A stretch of DNA of 64,000 nt, from positions 310,001 to 374,000 of the forward strand of contig CAWDAZ010000006.1 in assembly GCA_963800475.1 (NCBI GenBank), written 5' to 3'. The DNA is from Palsa-465 sp963800475 (lineage in GTDB: Bacteria; Actinomycetota; Thermoleophilia; Solirubrobacterales; Solirubrobacteraceae). Under the pieces are notes generated by a model. The model had not been told where the DNA came from. It saw only the letters and a program-made list of their open reading frames with translations, and searched no databases. Numbering within the stretch: position 1 is the first letter of the stretch; each line of letters begins with the position of its first letter. Below are positions 35,315-43,697 of the stretch, in pieces. A program made the position numbers and the translations under genes.

Positions 35315-36145
35315 ATGCGTCGCAGGAGCATCCTTCGCGGCTTCTCAGCCGCAGCAGTGATCGTTGCCGTGCTCGCCACCGCGAGCGTCGCCTCGGCCGC
35401 CAGGCTGCACGCCGGCTCGTCGAGCGAACTCGGCGCGCTGATTCCAGCGCACAAGGGCCAGGTGCTTCCCCTCCACGGCGGAACGACGAGCAGCCTCAAC
35501 TGGTCGGGCTACGCGGTCACCCCGGGCCAGGGCATCACCGCCGTGTCCTCGACCTTCATCGTCCCTTCGGCGGGGCTCGCCCCGCCGGGATTCGCCGCCA
35601 CCTGGACCGGAATCGGCGGCTACAGCACCAGTGACCTGATCCAGGCCGGGGCCGCCGAGCAGTCGGCGCCGAGCAACCCGGTGCTCGGCCCGCAGTACTA
35701 CGCGTGGTACGAGCTGCTTCCCAACAGCGAAACGCAGCTGACCAACTGCAGCGGCGACGCGAACTGCACCGTGACCCCCGGTGACAGCATGACCGTCAAC
35801 ATCAGCCACGTGTCGGGCAACACGTGGAGCATCTCCGTTGCCGACAACGGCAAGTGGACCTGGGGCCAGAACGTCAACTACGCCTCCTCGGAGTCCTCGG
35901 CGGAGTGGATTCTCGAGGCGCCGACGCTGGTCGCGCAGACGCTGCTGGCCCCCGTCGGGACGGTGCACTTCGGCCCGACCTCGACCTACACCGACGGCAC
36001 CGGCACGCACACGATCGCGGCCGGCAACCCGACCCAGATCGACCTCGGGACCGGCGTCGTCAATGAGGCGACGCCGTCGGCGCTCGCGTCGGACGGGCAG
36101 TCGTTCAACGACTGCGCGTACGCGCAGAGCTGCGCGGCTCCGTAG
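35315..36145 (+). CDS. Secreted G1-family glutamic endopeptidase
   Basis: A 276-residue secreted protease of the eqolisin (G1) family, acid-active enzymes best known from fungi. A signal peptide (residues 1-29, ending ASA) is clear. After LNWSGYAV (family N-terminal strand) the catalytic pair is probably Gln110 (LIQAGAAEQ) and Glu197 (SSAEWILEAP). Two Cys flank GDAN (residues 145 and 151). ATG 35315 follows a GGGAG site; GTG 35294 is the alternative. Confidence 0.88.
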   Translation: MRRRSILRGFSAAAVIVAVLATASVASAARLHAGSSSELGALIPAHKGQVLPLHGGTTSSLNWSGYAVTPGQGITAVSSTFIVPSAGLAPPGFAATWTGIGGYSTSDLIQAGAAEQSAPSNPVLGPQYYAWYELLPNSETQLTNCSGDANCTVTPGDSMTVNISHVSGNTWSISVADNGKWTWGQNVNYASSESSAEWILEAPTLVAQTLLAPVGTVHFGPTSTYTDGTGTHTIAAGNPTQIDLGTGVVNEATPSALASDGQSFNDCAYAQSCAAP

Positions 36146-36162
36146 ATCAGCCGTGAGCAGTC

Positions 36163-36202
36163 GGGGTCGCGGCGGACCGAGCGATCGGGACGCCGCGGCC
36201 CC
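36163..36202. terminator. Bidirectional terminator-like hairpin between convergent genes
   Basis: GGGGTCGCGGCG (36163-36174) pairs with CGCCGCGGCCCC (36191-36202) over 12 bp with one T-G wobble and a 16-base loop. It sits between the G1 peptidase stop and the carbonic anhydrase stop and can serve both. No T-tract. Confidence 0.65.
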
Positions 36203-36208
36203 GTCAGC

Positions 36209-36943
36209 CTAGAGCGAGACTGTGCCGGTGCCGATGTCGTAGAGGGCGGACACGACATGCACCTTCCCGGCTGCGACTGCCGGCGCGATAATCGGGTCCT
36301 TGGCGGCGAGGATCTTTGCCTGGGCCTGGGCGTTGGCCAGTGTGACGGGAGCCAGCTCTTGTTTGTCGGGTGGCAGCGACTTGACCGTCGGGACGATCGC
36401 GTCGACCACCGGTCCGATCGCTCCGTACTTGTCGGGCGGGTAGCTCGCCTCTCCGTGCGCAACCTTGATCGCCGACTTGACGGCGCCGCAGTCGCTGTGG
36501 CCGAGCACCATGATCACCTTCACGCCGAGCACCTCGACGGCGTACTCGGTGCTGCCGAGCGTTCCAGTATCGACCGTGTTACCGGCGATCCGCGAGACGA
36601 ACAGGTTGCCGTGGTGGACGTCGAAGATGATCGCCGGCGAGATGCGTGAGTCGGCGCAGGCGATGATCGCCGCAAAGGGCGCCTGGGTGCTGGCGATCTT
36701 CTCGCCGTCAGGGGAGTAGTCGCGCAGCTCGAGCGTGCCGGCGACATAGCGCTGGTTGCCGGCCTGTAGGAGAGCCGTCGCCTCGCTCGGCGTCGTGGGG
36801 TGCGGGTAGCTGACGCCGGTGGAGGCGGCGGTGGTCGTCGAGCTCGCCTTCGAGGAGGAACCGCAGCCTGACGCGAGCGCGGCGGTGCCGACCGCGGCAC
36901 CGCCGATGAAGCCTCGCCTAGAAAGACTGAAGCGCTCGTTCAT
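36209..36943 (-). CDS. Exported beta-class carbonic anhydrase lipoprotein
   Basis: A 244-residue beta-carbonic anhydrase. Zinc and active-site residues are all there: Cys96-Asp98-Arg100 (CADSR), His149 and Cys152 (GHSDCG). The N-terminus is a Tat signal (SLSRRGFIGG) with a lipobox (ASGC, Cys27), so it would be folded in the cytoplasm, exported by Tat and anchored outside. It would interconvert CO2 and bicarbonate at the cell surface. A TAGTAT hexamer lies 12 nt before the ATG. Confidence 0.93.
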   Translation of the reverse strand: MNERFSLSRRGFIGGAAVGTAALASGCGSSSKASSTTTAASTGVSYPHPTTPSEATALLQAGNQRYVAGTLELRDYSPDGEKIASTQAPFAAIIACADSRISPAIIFDVHHGNLFVSRIAGNTVDTGTLGSTEYAVEVLGVKVIMVLGHSDCGAVKSAIKVAHGEASYPPDKYGAIGPVVDAIVPTVKSLPPDKQELAPVTLANAQAQAKILAAKDPIIAPAVAAGKVHVVSALYDIGTGTVSL

Positions 36944-37078
36944 CCCTGGGCGCGGAATACTACGGATTCGCGCCGCCGGTCGGAAGGCCCGGTGAACGCA
37001 GGCGCTGCGGACCGGGCACCGGCTCGTCGGCGCCGTCGCGCCCCTAGCGTCGACTCGCGCTAAATCCGATCACTGCGC

Positions 37079-37084
37079 TAGGAT
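37079..37084 (+). promoter_or_regulatory. Candidate -10 element of the Rieske-sufBD operon
   Basis: TAGGAT lies 7 nt before the GTG at 37092, giving a leaderless transcript. It is part of AAATCC-N13-GGATTT (37062-37086), an inverted pair that could be an operator. The rrf2-sufCS promoter has the same hexamer in the same place. Confidence 0.5.
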
Positions 37085-37091
37085 TTGTGAA

Positions 37092-37409
37092 GTGCCAGAG
37101 ATCATCGAAGTCTGTCCCGTAGCCGAGCTTCAGCCAGGCGAGCGCCGCTTGGTCGAATGGGAGGATCTCGAGATCGGAGTGTTCAACTGCGGCGGCTCCC
37201 TGTTCGCGATCGAGGACCGCTGCTCGCACGACAACGGGCCGCTCGCCGAGGGCGAGTTCGACCAGGAGCACTGCACCGTCGAGTGTCCCCGGCACGGGTC
37301 CTTGTTCGACATCAAGACCGGTCAGCCGAAGAGTTTGCCCGCCTACGTCCCCGTCGAGACTTATCCGGTGATCGTCGAGGACGAGAAGATCAAGCTGGAG
37401 GTGGAGTAG
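37092..37409 (+). CDS. Rieske-type [2Fe-2S] ferredoxin of the Suf operon
   Basis: A 105-residue single-domain Rieske protein. Ligands are Cys44-x-His46 (CSHDNGPL) and Cys65-x2-His68 (CPRHGSLFD). As first gene of the sufB-sufD operon (its stop overlaps the sufB GTG by one base) it probably supplies electrons for cluster assembly or another oxygenase. GTG start, leaderless by its promoter position. Confidence 0.94.
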   Translation: MPEIIEVCPVAELQPGERRLVEWEDLEIGVFNCGGSLFAIEDRCSHDNGPLAEGEFDQEHCTVECPRHGSLFDIKTGQPKSLPAYVPVETYPVIVEDEKIKLEVE

Positions 37410-38863
37410 TGGCGATTCCCGAGACGAAGGTCCCGCAGGCCCCGGTCGAGACCGAGGACGAGCAGCTCCGCGGCATCAATGCCGACTACACGGAGCGCTT
37501 CGGCTTCCACGACGCCGAGAACTACCTGTACAAGGCGCCCAAGGGGCTGAACCGCGAGATCGTCGAGAAGATCTCGGAATTCAAGTCCGAGCCGCAGTGG
37601 ATGCGCGACTTCCGGCTGAAGGCGCTCGATCACTTTCTCGCGCGCCCCCAGCCGACCTGGGGCTCGCCGATGCTGGCCGAGGTCGATTACGACGACATCC
37701 ACTACTTTGTCCGCGCGTCCGAGCGCGCCGAGCGCTCGTGGGACGACGTGCCAGAGGACGTCAAGAACACCTTCGACCGGCTCGGGATTCCAGAGGCCGA
37801 GCGGAAGTTCCTCTCAGGCGTCGGGGCCCAGTACGAGTCCGAAGTCGTCTACCACCAGGTTCACGAGGACCTCGAGAAGCAGGGCGTGATCTTCCTCGAC
37901 ATGGACTCGGCGCTGCGCGACCACGAGGACATCGTGCGCGAGTACTTCGCGACGATCATCCCGCCCAACGACAACAAGCTGGCCGCGCTGAACTCCGCGG
38001 TGTGGTCGGGAGGCTCGTTCGTGTACGTGCCGCCGGGCGTGCACGTCGAGATGCCGCTGCAGGCCTACTTCCGGATCAACACCGAGTCGATGGGCCAGTT
38101 CGAGCGGACGCTGATCATTGCCGACGAGGGCTCCTACGTGCACTACGTAGAGGGGTGCACGGCGCCCACGTACAGCGCCTCGTCGCTGCACTCCGCCGTG
38201 GTCGAGCTGATCGCCAAGCCCGGCGCGCGGATCCGATACACGACGGTGCAGAACTGGTCGACGAACGTGTTCAACCTGGTCACAAAGCGGGCGGTCGCGC
38301 ACGAGGACGCAACGGTCGAGTGGGTCGACTGCAACCTCGGCTCGAAGCTGACGATGAAGTACCCGTCGGTGTACCTGATGGGCGAGCGCGCCCACGGCGA
38401 GGTCCTCTCGATCGCGTTCGCGGGCGCCGGCCAGCACCAGGACGCCGGCGCGAAGATCGTCCACGCCGCGCCGAACACGACTTCGAACATCTTCGCCAAG
38501 TCGATCTCCAAGGACGGCGGGCGCGGCTCGTATCGCGGCCTGCTCGAGATCGCGAAGGGTGCCCATGGCGCCCGCTCGAAGGTCGTCTGCGACGCGCTGC
38601 TGCTCGACGAGCACTCGCGGTCGGACACCTACCCCACGATCCGGATCGGCGAGGACGACGTCAACGTCGCCCACGAGGCGACCGTCTCAAAGGTCGGCGA
38701 GGACCAGCTCTTCTACCTGATGACCCACGGGATCCCCGAAGACGAGGCCTCCAAGCTGATCGTCAACGGGTTCATCGAGCCGATCACCAAGGAGCTGCCG
38801 ATGGAATACGCGGTCGAGATGAACCGCCTGATCGAGCTCCAGATGGAAGGGTCGATTGGCTAG
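37409..38863 (+). CDS. sufB: Fe-S scaffold subunit SufB
   Basis: A 484-residue SufB protein. The GTG at 37409 shares a base with the Rieske stop. Typical blocks: YGFxxxENYLYKAPKGLN, FVYVPPGVHVEMPLQAYFRIN, ADEGSYVHYVEGCTAPTYS and GARSKVVCDALLLDEHSRSDTYPTIRI with the conserved cluster Cys. It forms SufB1C2D1 with SufC and SufD and builds the new cluster. The frame is intact. Confidence 0.96.
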   Translation: MAIPETKVPQAPVETEDEQLRGINADYTERFGFHDAENYLYKAPKGLNREIVEKISEFKSEPQWMRDFRLKALDHFLARPQPTWGSPMLAEVDYDDIHYFVRASERAERSWDDVPEDVKNTFDRLGIPEAERKFLSGVGAQYESEVVYHQVHEDLEKQGVIFLDMDSALRDHEDIVREYFATIIPPNDNKLAALNSAVWSGGSFVYVPPGVHVEMPLQAYFRINTESMGQFERTLIIADEGSYVHYVEGCTAPTYSASSLHSAVVELIAKPGARIRYTTVQNWSTNVFNLVTKRAVAHEDATVEWVDCNLGSKLTMKYPSVYLMGERAHGEVLSIAFAGAGQHQDAGAKIVHAAPNTTSNIFAKSISKDGGRGSYRGLLEIAKGAHGARSKVVCDALLLDEHSRSDTYPTIRIGEDDVNVAHEATVSKVGEDQLFYLMTHGIPEDEASKLIVNGFIEPITKELPMEYAVEMNRLIELQMEGSIG

Positions 38864-39995
38864 CGACGCTCCGAGCCTCGAGCTCCCGCAGTTCAAGGGG
38901 CGTCCGGGCTGGGAGTTCACCGACATCTCCGGGCTCGACCTGGCGGCATACCGGCCGGTCACCGGGCCCGGGGACACGCAGCCGGCCGAAACGCTGTTCG
39001 ACGTCCCGGCCGCCGAGCTGCCGCCGGGCGTCGTCGTCACGACGATCGACGAAGCGCCGCCGGATCTGATCGGCAGGCTCGTCCCCGGAGGCGACGACGT
39101 GTTCACGATGCTCAACGACGCCGCCGAGTATCGCGCTGGGTCGTTCGTGTACGTGCCGCGCGGCGTCGTCCTCGAGCAACCGATCCCGCTGCGCACGGTG
39201 CAGGCGCGCGCCGGCACGCTGCTTCACCAGCGCACGCTGATCGTGCTCGAGGAGGGCGCGCAGGCGGAGGTCTGGGAGCAGTTCCTGTCGAGCTCCGAGG
39301 ACCTCGACGCAGTCTTCAACGTGGTCACCGAGCTGCGCCTCGGCGACGGCGCGCACCTGCGCTACGTGTGCGGCCAGGCGCTATCGGAGAAGAGCTGGAT
39401 CTTCGGCGCCCAGCGCGCCGAGGTGAGCCGCGACGCGTCACTCGACTGGGTCGCGCTCGGGTTCGGTTCGGCGCGCGGGCGGGTGCGGATGGAGACGCGA
39501 CTGGGCGGCGAGGGTGCCGAGGCGCGTGTCACGGGCGCGTACGCCACCCACGGCCGCCAGCACATCGACTTCGACACCACCCAGGAGCACGCGGCGCCGA
39601 ACACGACCTCCGACCTGGCCTTCCGCGGAGTCCTCCAGGGACGCTCGACCGCGGTCTGGAAGGGGAACATCATCGTCGACCCCGGCGCGCAGAAGACCGA
39701 CGCCTTCCAGGAGTCGCGCAACCTGCTGATCTCCAAGCGCGCCCACGCCGACGCGATCCCTGGGCTCGAGATCCAGGCCAACGACGTGCGCTGCACGCAC
39801 GCCGCGGCGGTCGCGCAGGTCGATCCCGAGCAGCTCTTCTATCTGCGCTCACACGGGCTCGACGAGGACGTCGCCAAGCAGCTGGTGATCGAGGGATTCC
39901 TGTCGGCGCTCGTCGAGCGCTTCGCGCCCGGACCGGTCAGAGAGCGCCTCGCGGCAGCGCTCGAGCGGCGGCTCGCGCTGGTCCTCGCCGGCTAA
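38856..39995 (+). CDS. sufD: Fe-S scaffold subunit SufD
   Basis: A 379-residue SufD paralogue of SufB. FVYVPRGVVLEQPIPLRTV, TQEHAAPNTTSDLAFRGVLQGRSTAVWKGNIIV and SKRAHADAIPGLEIQANDVRCTHAAAVAQVDPEQLFYLRSHGL are the family blocks, the last with the conserved His used in cluster assembly. TTG start overlapping sufB by 8 bases. Its stop overlaps the opposite aldo/keto reductase gene by 4 bases. Confidence 0.95.
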   Translation: MASDAPSLELPQFKGRPGWEFTDISGLDLAAYRPVTGPGDTQPAETLFDVPAAELPPGVVVTTIDEAPPDLIGRLVPGGDDVFTMLNDAAEYRAGSFVYVPRGVVLEQPIPLRTVQARAGTLLHQRTLIVLEEGAQAEVWEQFLSSSEDLDAVFNVVTELRLGDGAHLRYVCGQALSEKSWIFGAQRAEVSRDASLDWVALGFGSARGRVRMETRLGGEGAEARVTGAYATHGRQHIDFDTTQEHAAPNTTSDLAFRGVLQGRSTAVWKGNIIVDPGAQKTDAFQESRNLLISKRAHADAIPGLEIQANDVRCTHAAAVAQVDPEQLFYLRSHGLDEDVAKQLVIEGFLSALVERFAPGPVRERLAAALERRLALVLAG

Positions 39996-40840
39996 CCGGC
40001 GGCCTCGTCGAGGGCCGAGATCTCGGCCGGCTCGAGCTCCAGCTCGAGCGCCGCGAGTCCCTCGTCGAAGTGCGAGATCGAGCTGGTTCCCGGAATCGGC
40101 AGCATCACCGGGGCGCGCTGGAGCAGCCACGCGATCGCGACCTGCGCCGGGGTCGCCTGGTGGGCGCGCGCGATCCGATCGACCTCGCCGCCGGGCTCCG
40201 CGAGCCGGCCCGCGGACAGCGGCGCCCACGGCACGAACGCGAGCCCCTGCTGCTCGCACGCGCGCAGCACCTCCTCGGAGCTGCGGTCGGCGACGTTGTA
40301 ACGGTTCTGCACCGCCACGATCGTGGCGATCTGCTGGGCGCGCTCGATCTCCTCGCCGGACACGTTCGAGACGCCGATGTGACGGATCTTGCCCTCCTGC
40401 TGGAGCTCGGCCAGCGCGCCGACCGAGTCCTCGACCGGCACGTTCGGGTCGACGGCGTGGAGCTGGTAGAGGTCGATCCGCTCGAGCCGCAGGCGTCGCA
40501 GCGAGTCCTCGCAACAGCGCTTCAGACGCTCGGGCCGGCAGTTGCGATGCCATTCGTTCGGACCGGACCGGGTGAGGCCGCCCTTGGTCGCGATCACGAG
40601 CCCGTCGGGATACGGGTGGAGGGCCTCGGCGATCAGGTTCTCCGAGACGTCCGGGCCGTAGGAGTCGGCGGTGTCGATCAGGTTGACGCCGGACTCGACG
40701 GCGTGGCGCAACAAGCGGCGCGCCCCCTCGGGGTCCTCGGGCTCGCCCCAGATCCCGGGGCCGGTGATCCGCATCGCTCCGAACCCGAGCCGCTGAACCT
40801 CGAGCTCGCCGCCGAACGCGAACGTGTGAGCGGGGCTCAC
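39992..40840 (-). CDS. Aldo/keto reductase
   Basis: A 282-residue NADPH-dependent AKR. The tetrad is Asp56, Tyr61 (DTADSYG), Lys86 (IATKGG) and the His of DLYQLHAVD. It is a (beta/alpha)8 barrel of the short bacterial class (about 280 residues). GTG start with a TACGCT hexamer 7 nt upstream. Substrate unknown. Confidence 0.93.
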   Translation of the reverse strand: MSPAHTFAFGGELEVQRLGFGAMRITGPGIWGEPEDPEGARRLLRHAVESGVNLIDTADSYGPDVSENLIAEALHPYPDGLVIATKGGLTRSGPNEWHRNCRPERLKRCCEDSLRRLRLERIDLYQLHAVDPNVPVEDSVGALAELQQEGKIRHIGVSNVSGEEIERAQQIATIVAVQNRYNVADRSSEEVLRACEQQGLAFVPWAPLSAGRLAEPGGEVDRIARAHQATPAQVAIAWLLQRAPVMLPIPGTSSISHFDEGLAALELELEPAEISALDEAAG

Positions 40841-40859
40841 AACTCTCAGCGTAGACCGG

Positions 40860-42762
40860 TCACGGATTGGCCGGGTCGTAAGGCAGCTGCGGGCCGGTCT
40901 GGGGCGTGCGGCTGAACGTCTCGCCGGGCGGCACCCGCGACAGGCCGGACCAGGTCGCGCCCTGCGTCCCAGGGGTGTACGCCTCCAGGTCGAGCGAGCG
41001 GTGCCGTGGGTCGAGCCCGTTGACCTTGGCCGGATAGCCGCGCTGACCGACGTTGCAGTCGGCCGTCCCGTTCGTGTTGATCGCGGCGCCGTAATTGGGG
41101 CTGTGCAGATACTCGGCGTCGCCCGGATAGCCTTGATCGGGCGGATCGCCTGGCTGATAGCCGTTGGCGAACGCGGTCGCGCCCTGGTTGCCGACGCTGT
41201 TCGCCTGGTGGTTGCCGAACTGGAGCAGCGCGCGCTGCGCCATCCCGAAGCTGGTCTGCTCGGAGACGAGCTCTCCGAGCTGGACCCAGAAGTAGTTCCA
41301 GTAGTTGCAGACGGTCGCGAACGGGCCGAGGTAGCGGAGCATCGGGTTGAGCGTCCCGACGGTCGCGGTCAGCCCGTTGAGCGCGATGTTGGTGCCCGGG
41401 TCCTCAGCGAGCGACTTCAGCGAGCTCAGCACGTTCTCGAGCTTCTGGTTCATGCTCGGGGTGCGCGGCAGCACCTTGATCCCGGCGGCGAGCGCCGGGT
41501 TGACGTTCGGGAGCGCCTGCTGGAGCTGCACGGTCGCCGGGGCGAGGGCGTTCGCGAAGGTCGTCAGGTCGACCAGGAACGGCTGCTGGAACTGGAGCGA
41601 GCGGGTCGAGACGTCGAGCGTCGGCGGCGACTCCTTGATCGTGTTGGCGAGCGCGTTCGGGTCGCTGCTGATCGCCTCGAACGTCGTCGCCTGGTCGGCG
41701 AACAGCTCGCGCGTTGGCCTGCGCGACCGGCGACAGCGTCGAGAAGAACCCGTTCAGCGCGACGAAGAACCTCGTCAGCTGCGTGTTCGGGTCAGAGAGG
41801 TATTGGGCCACAGGCTTCAGGTGGCCGAACAGGGACGGCAGGCTCGCGATCGTGTCGTTGAGCGACGAGCCGCGCGCGGCGAGCGCGTTGCCGAAGCCGA
41901 CCAGGTTCTGCTCGACCGCCGGGCGCGCCTTGGCGTCGAACATCCTGTTGATGTCCTCGAACTGGACCGGCACGTTCGTCTGCGAGATCGGCATCACGCC
42001 GCCATCGGGGAACGACTTGGACGAGCTGCCGCGCTCGATCGCCAGGTACTTGAGCCCGAGCACCGACCGGGGCCGGATCGAGGCCGTCGAGTCGATCGGG
42101 ATCTTGCCCTGCGAGGTGCTGAGCTGGAGCGTCAGCTGCGCGCCGACCTGGCCGTTCGGAAGCTCGGTCGGCTGCATCTCCGAGATCAGGCCGATCCGCT
42201 GCCCGCCCTCGTCGACGTCGTTTCCGGGCACCAGCTGGGCGCCGTTGGCCATGTCGACCTTGAGCTGGCGGGTGGGAACGAACGGAAGCCCGGTGTTGGC
42301 GTTGTACGCGAGGAACACGGCGATGATCAGCACGAGCACGGTGACGGCGCCGATCAACACTGGGCTCGCGAACGCCGAGCGCGAGATCGAGGACGGCGGC
42401 CCGACGGTGACGTCGCCGGTCTGCCTGCCGAGCACTGACGCGGGGTCGAACGGCGGCCTTGCCTGGCCGCGCTGATCGGCGCGGCTCCACGCGTCGCGGG
42501 CGCCGTCCCAGTCGCCGGCGCGGGACAGCAGCAGCCCCACGCGGAAGGCGCCGAACCCGTCGCCGCGCTCATCCGCGCGGCGGTACGCCCGTTCGGCGGC
42601 GGCGCGGTCGCCGTGCGCCTCGTCGAACACCCCCGCATACGCGGCGGCGGTTGGATGCCCCTGCTCGTCCGCCTGCCGATAGGCCTGTTCGGCAGCGTCC
42701 AGATCGCCCCGCTTGGCCAGGCGCTGGCCTTCTTCAAAGGCGGCCTGTCCGTCGCCTTCCAT
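40860..42762 (-). pseudogene. Repeat-domain plus MCE/MlaD membrane protein, frameshifted
   Basis: One gene in two frames. The first part (from ATG 42762, after GGGGAGG) has three about 33-residue Sel1/TPR-like repeats (AAFEEGQRLAKRGDLDAAEQAY..., to about residue 95), a membrane helix (VLIGAVTVLVLIIAVFLAY) and an MCE/MlaD domain (QLKVDMANGAQLVPGNDVDEGGQRIG). At 41706-41716 the frame breaks: the plus strand reads CTCGCGCGTTGG where CTCGCGCGCGTTGG would restore ANARELFADQATTF, so two bases of a CG run are missing. The second frame carries the long C-terminal helical region and ends at 40860. This may be real or a sequencing error. Such proteins move lipids or virulence-related substrates across the envelope. 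Confidence 0.8.
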
Positions 42763-42877
42763 GAACGGCGCCTCCCCTGCGGTACGAGCCATAAGCGCGA
42801 TCGGTTCTACCGCGTTTGCGCCCGCAACAAACCCAGTAGGACTGTGAGATCCCACACAGTCGGCGTACGATCCGGCG

Positions 42878-43144
42878 ATGGCCCGCACCACGCCGCCGCT
42901 GATCGCGCTCGGCTACGGCAAGTTCGTCCGCGCCGACCGCGTGTATGCGCTGGTTCCGCTCGAGGGCGCCGACCGCGGCGACGGCCGGCGGACGCTGGTC
43001 TATGTCGAGGGGCTGGAGGCGCCGATCGTCGCCTCGCGGTCTGAGGGCGCGATCGCCGTCGACCTCGCGGACGCACTCGGGCAGGCGCGGCCCGGCGGCC
43101 GCCGCGACGGAGCAGCGCTCGCGGGACAAGAGCAGCTGTTCTGA
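42878..43144 (+). CDS. RemA-like (DUF370) regulatory protein
   Basis: An 88-residue protein. LIALGYGKFVRADRVYALVPLEGA and GRRTLVYVEGLEAPIVASRSEGAIAVDL match the RemA/DUF370 pattern (IxxGFGNxVxAxRVxAIV ... GRRTRAVIV). In Bacillus RemA is a ring-forming DNA-binding activator of matrix genes. The match is by pattern only. A TACGAT hexamer lies 6 nt before the ATG. It is followed by DUF1697 after 13 bases, and divergent from the MCE gene. Confidence 0.6.
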   Translation: MARTTPPLIALGYGKFVRADRVYALVPLEGADRGDGRRTLVYVEGLEAPIVASRSEGAIAVDLADALGQARPGGRRDGAALAGQEQLF

Positions 43145-43157
43145 TGCGCCGGCGCTC

Positions 43158-43697
43158 GTGAAGGACCCGCGGATCGTCATGCTGCGCGGCATCAACCTGG
43201 GCCCCAGCAAGCGCGTGCCCATGGCCGAGCTGCGCGAGCTGCTCGCCGGCGCCGGGTTCGAGGACGTGCGGACCTACGTCCAGAGCGGCAACGTGGTGCT
43301 GTCGAGCGGCGCGCCACCCGCCGAGCTCGAGGCGCGCTGCGAGCAGCTGATCGCGGACCGATTCGGGTTCGACGTTCCGGTCGTGTCGCGCACCCGCGAC
43401 GAGCTCGCCGCAGTCGTCGAGCGCAACCCGCTGGCGGACGTCGCGGCGGACCCGAAGCGCTATCAGGTGAGCTTCCTGTCCGCCGAGCTCGACGGCGCGG
43501 TGGTCGACGAGCTCGCGGCCGTCGCGGCGAGCGGCGAGCGGCTGGCCGCGGAGGGCAGGGAGCTGTACGCGTGGCACCCGGACGGAGTCGCGCGCTCGAA
43601 GCTGTCGGCGAGACTTGCGGGAGCCGGGCTCGGCGTCAAAGCGACGGCGCGCAACTGGGCGACCGTCGCGAAGCTGCTGGCGATGGCCGACGCATGA
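43158..43697 (+). CDS. DUF1697 family protein
   Basis: A 179-residue protein of DUF1697: MLRGINLGPSKRVPMAELRELLAGAGFEDVRTYVQSGNVVL at the N-terminus, ARSKLSARLAGAGLGVKATARNWATVAKLL at the C-terminus. Role unknown. GTG at 43158 or ATG at 43179 may be the start. Its stop overlaps the phzF start (ATGA). Confidence 0.9.
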   Translation: MKDPRIVMLRGINLGPSKRVPMAELRELLAGAGFEDVRTYVQSGNVVLSSGAPPAELEARCEQLIADRFGFDVPVVSRTRDELAAVVERNPLADVAADPKRYQVSFLSAELDGAVVDELAAVAASGERLAAEGRELYAWHPDGVARSKLSARLAGAGLGVKATARNWATVAKLLAMADA

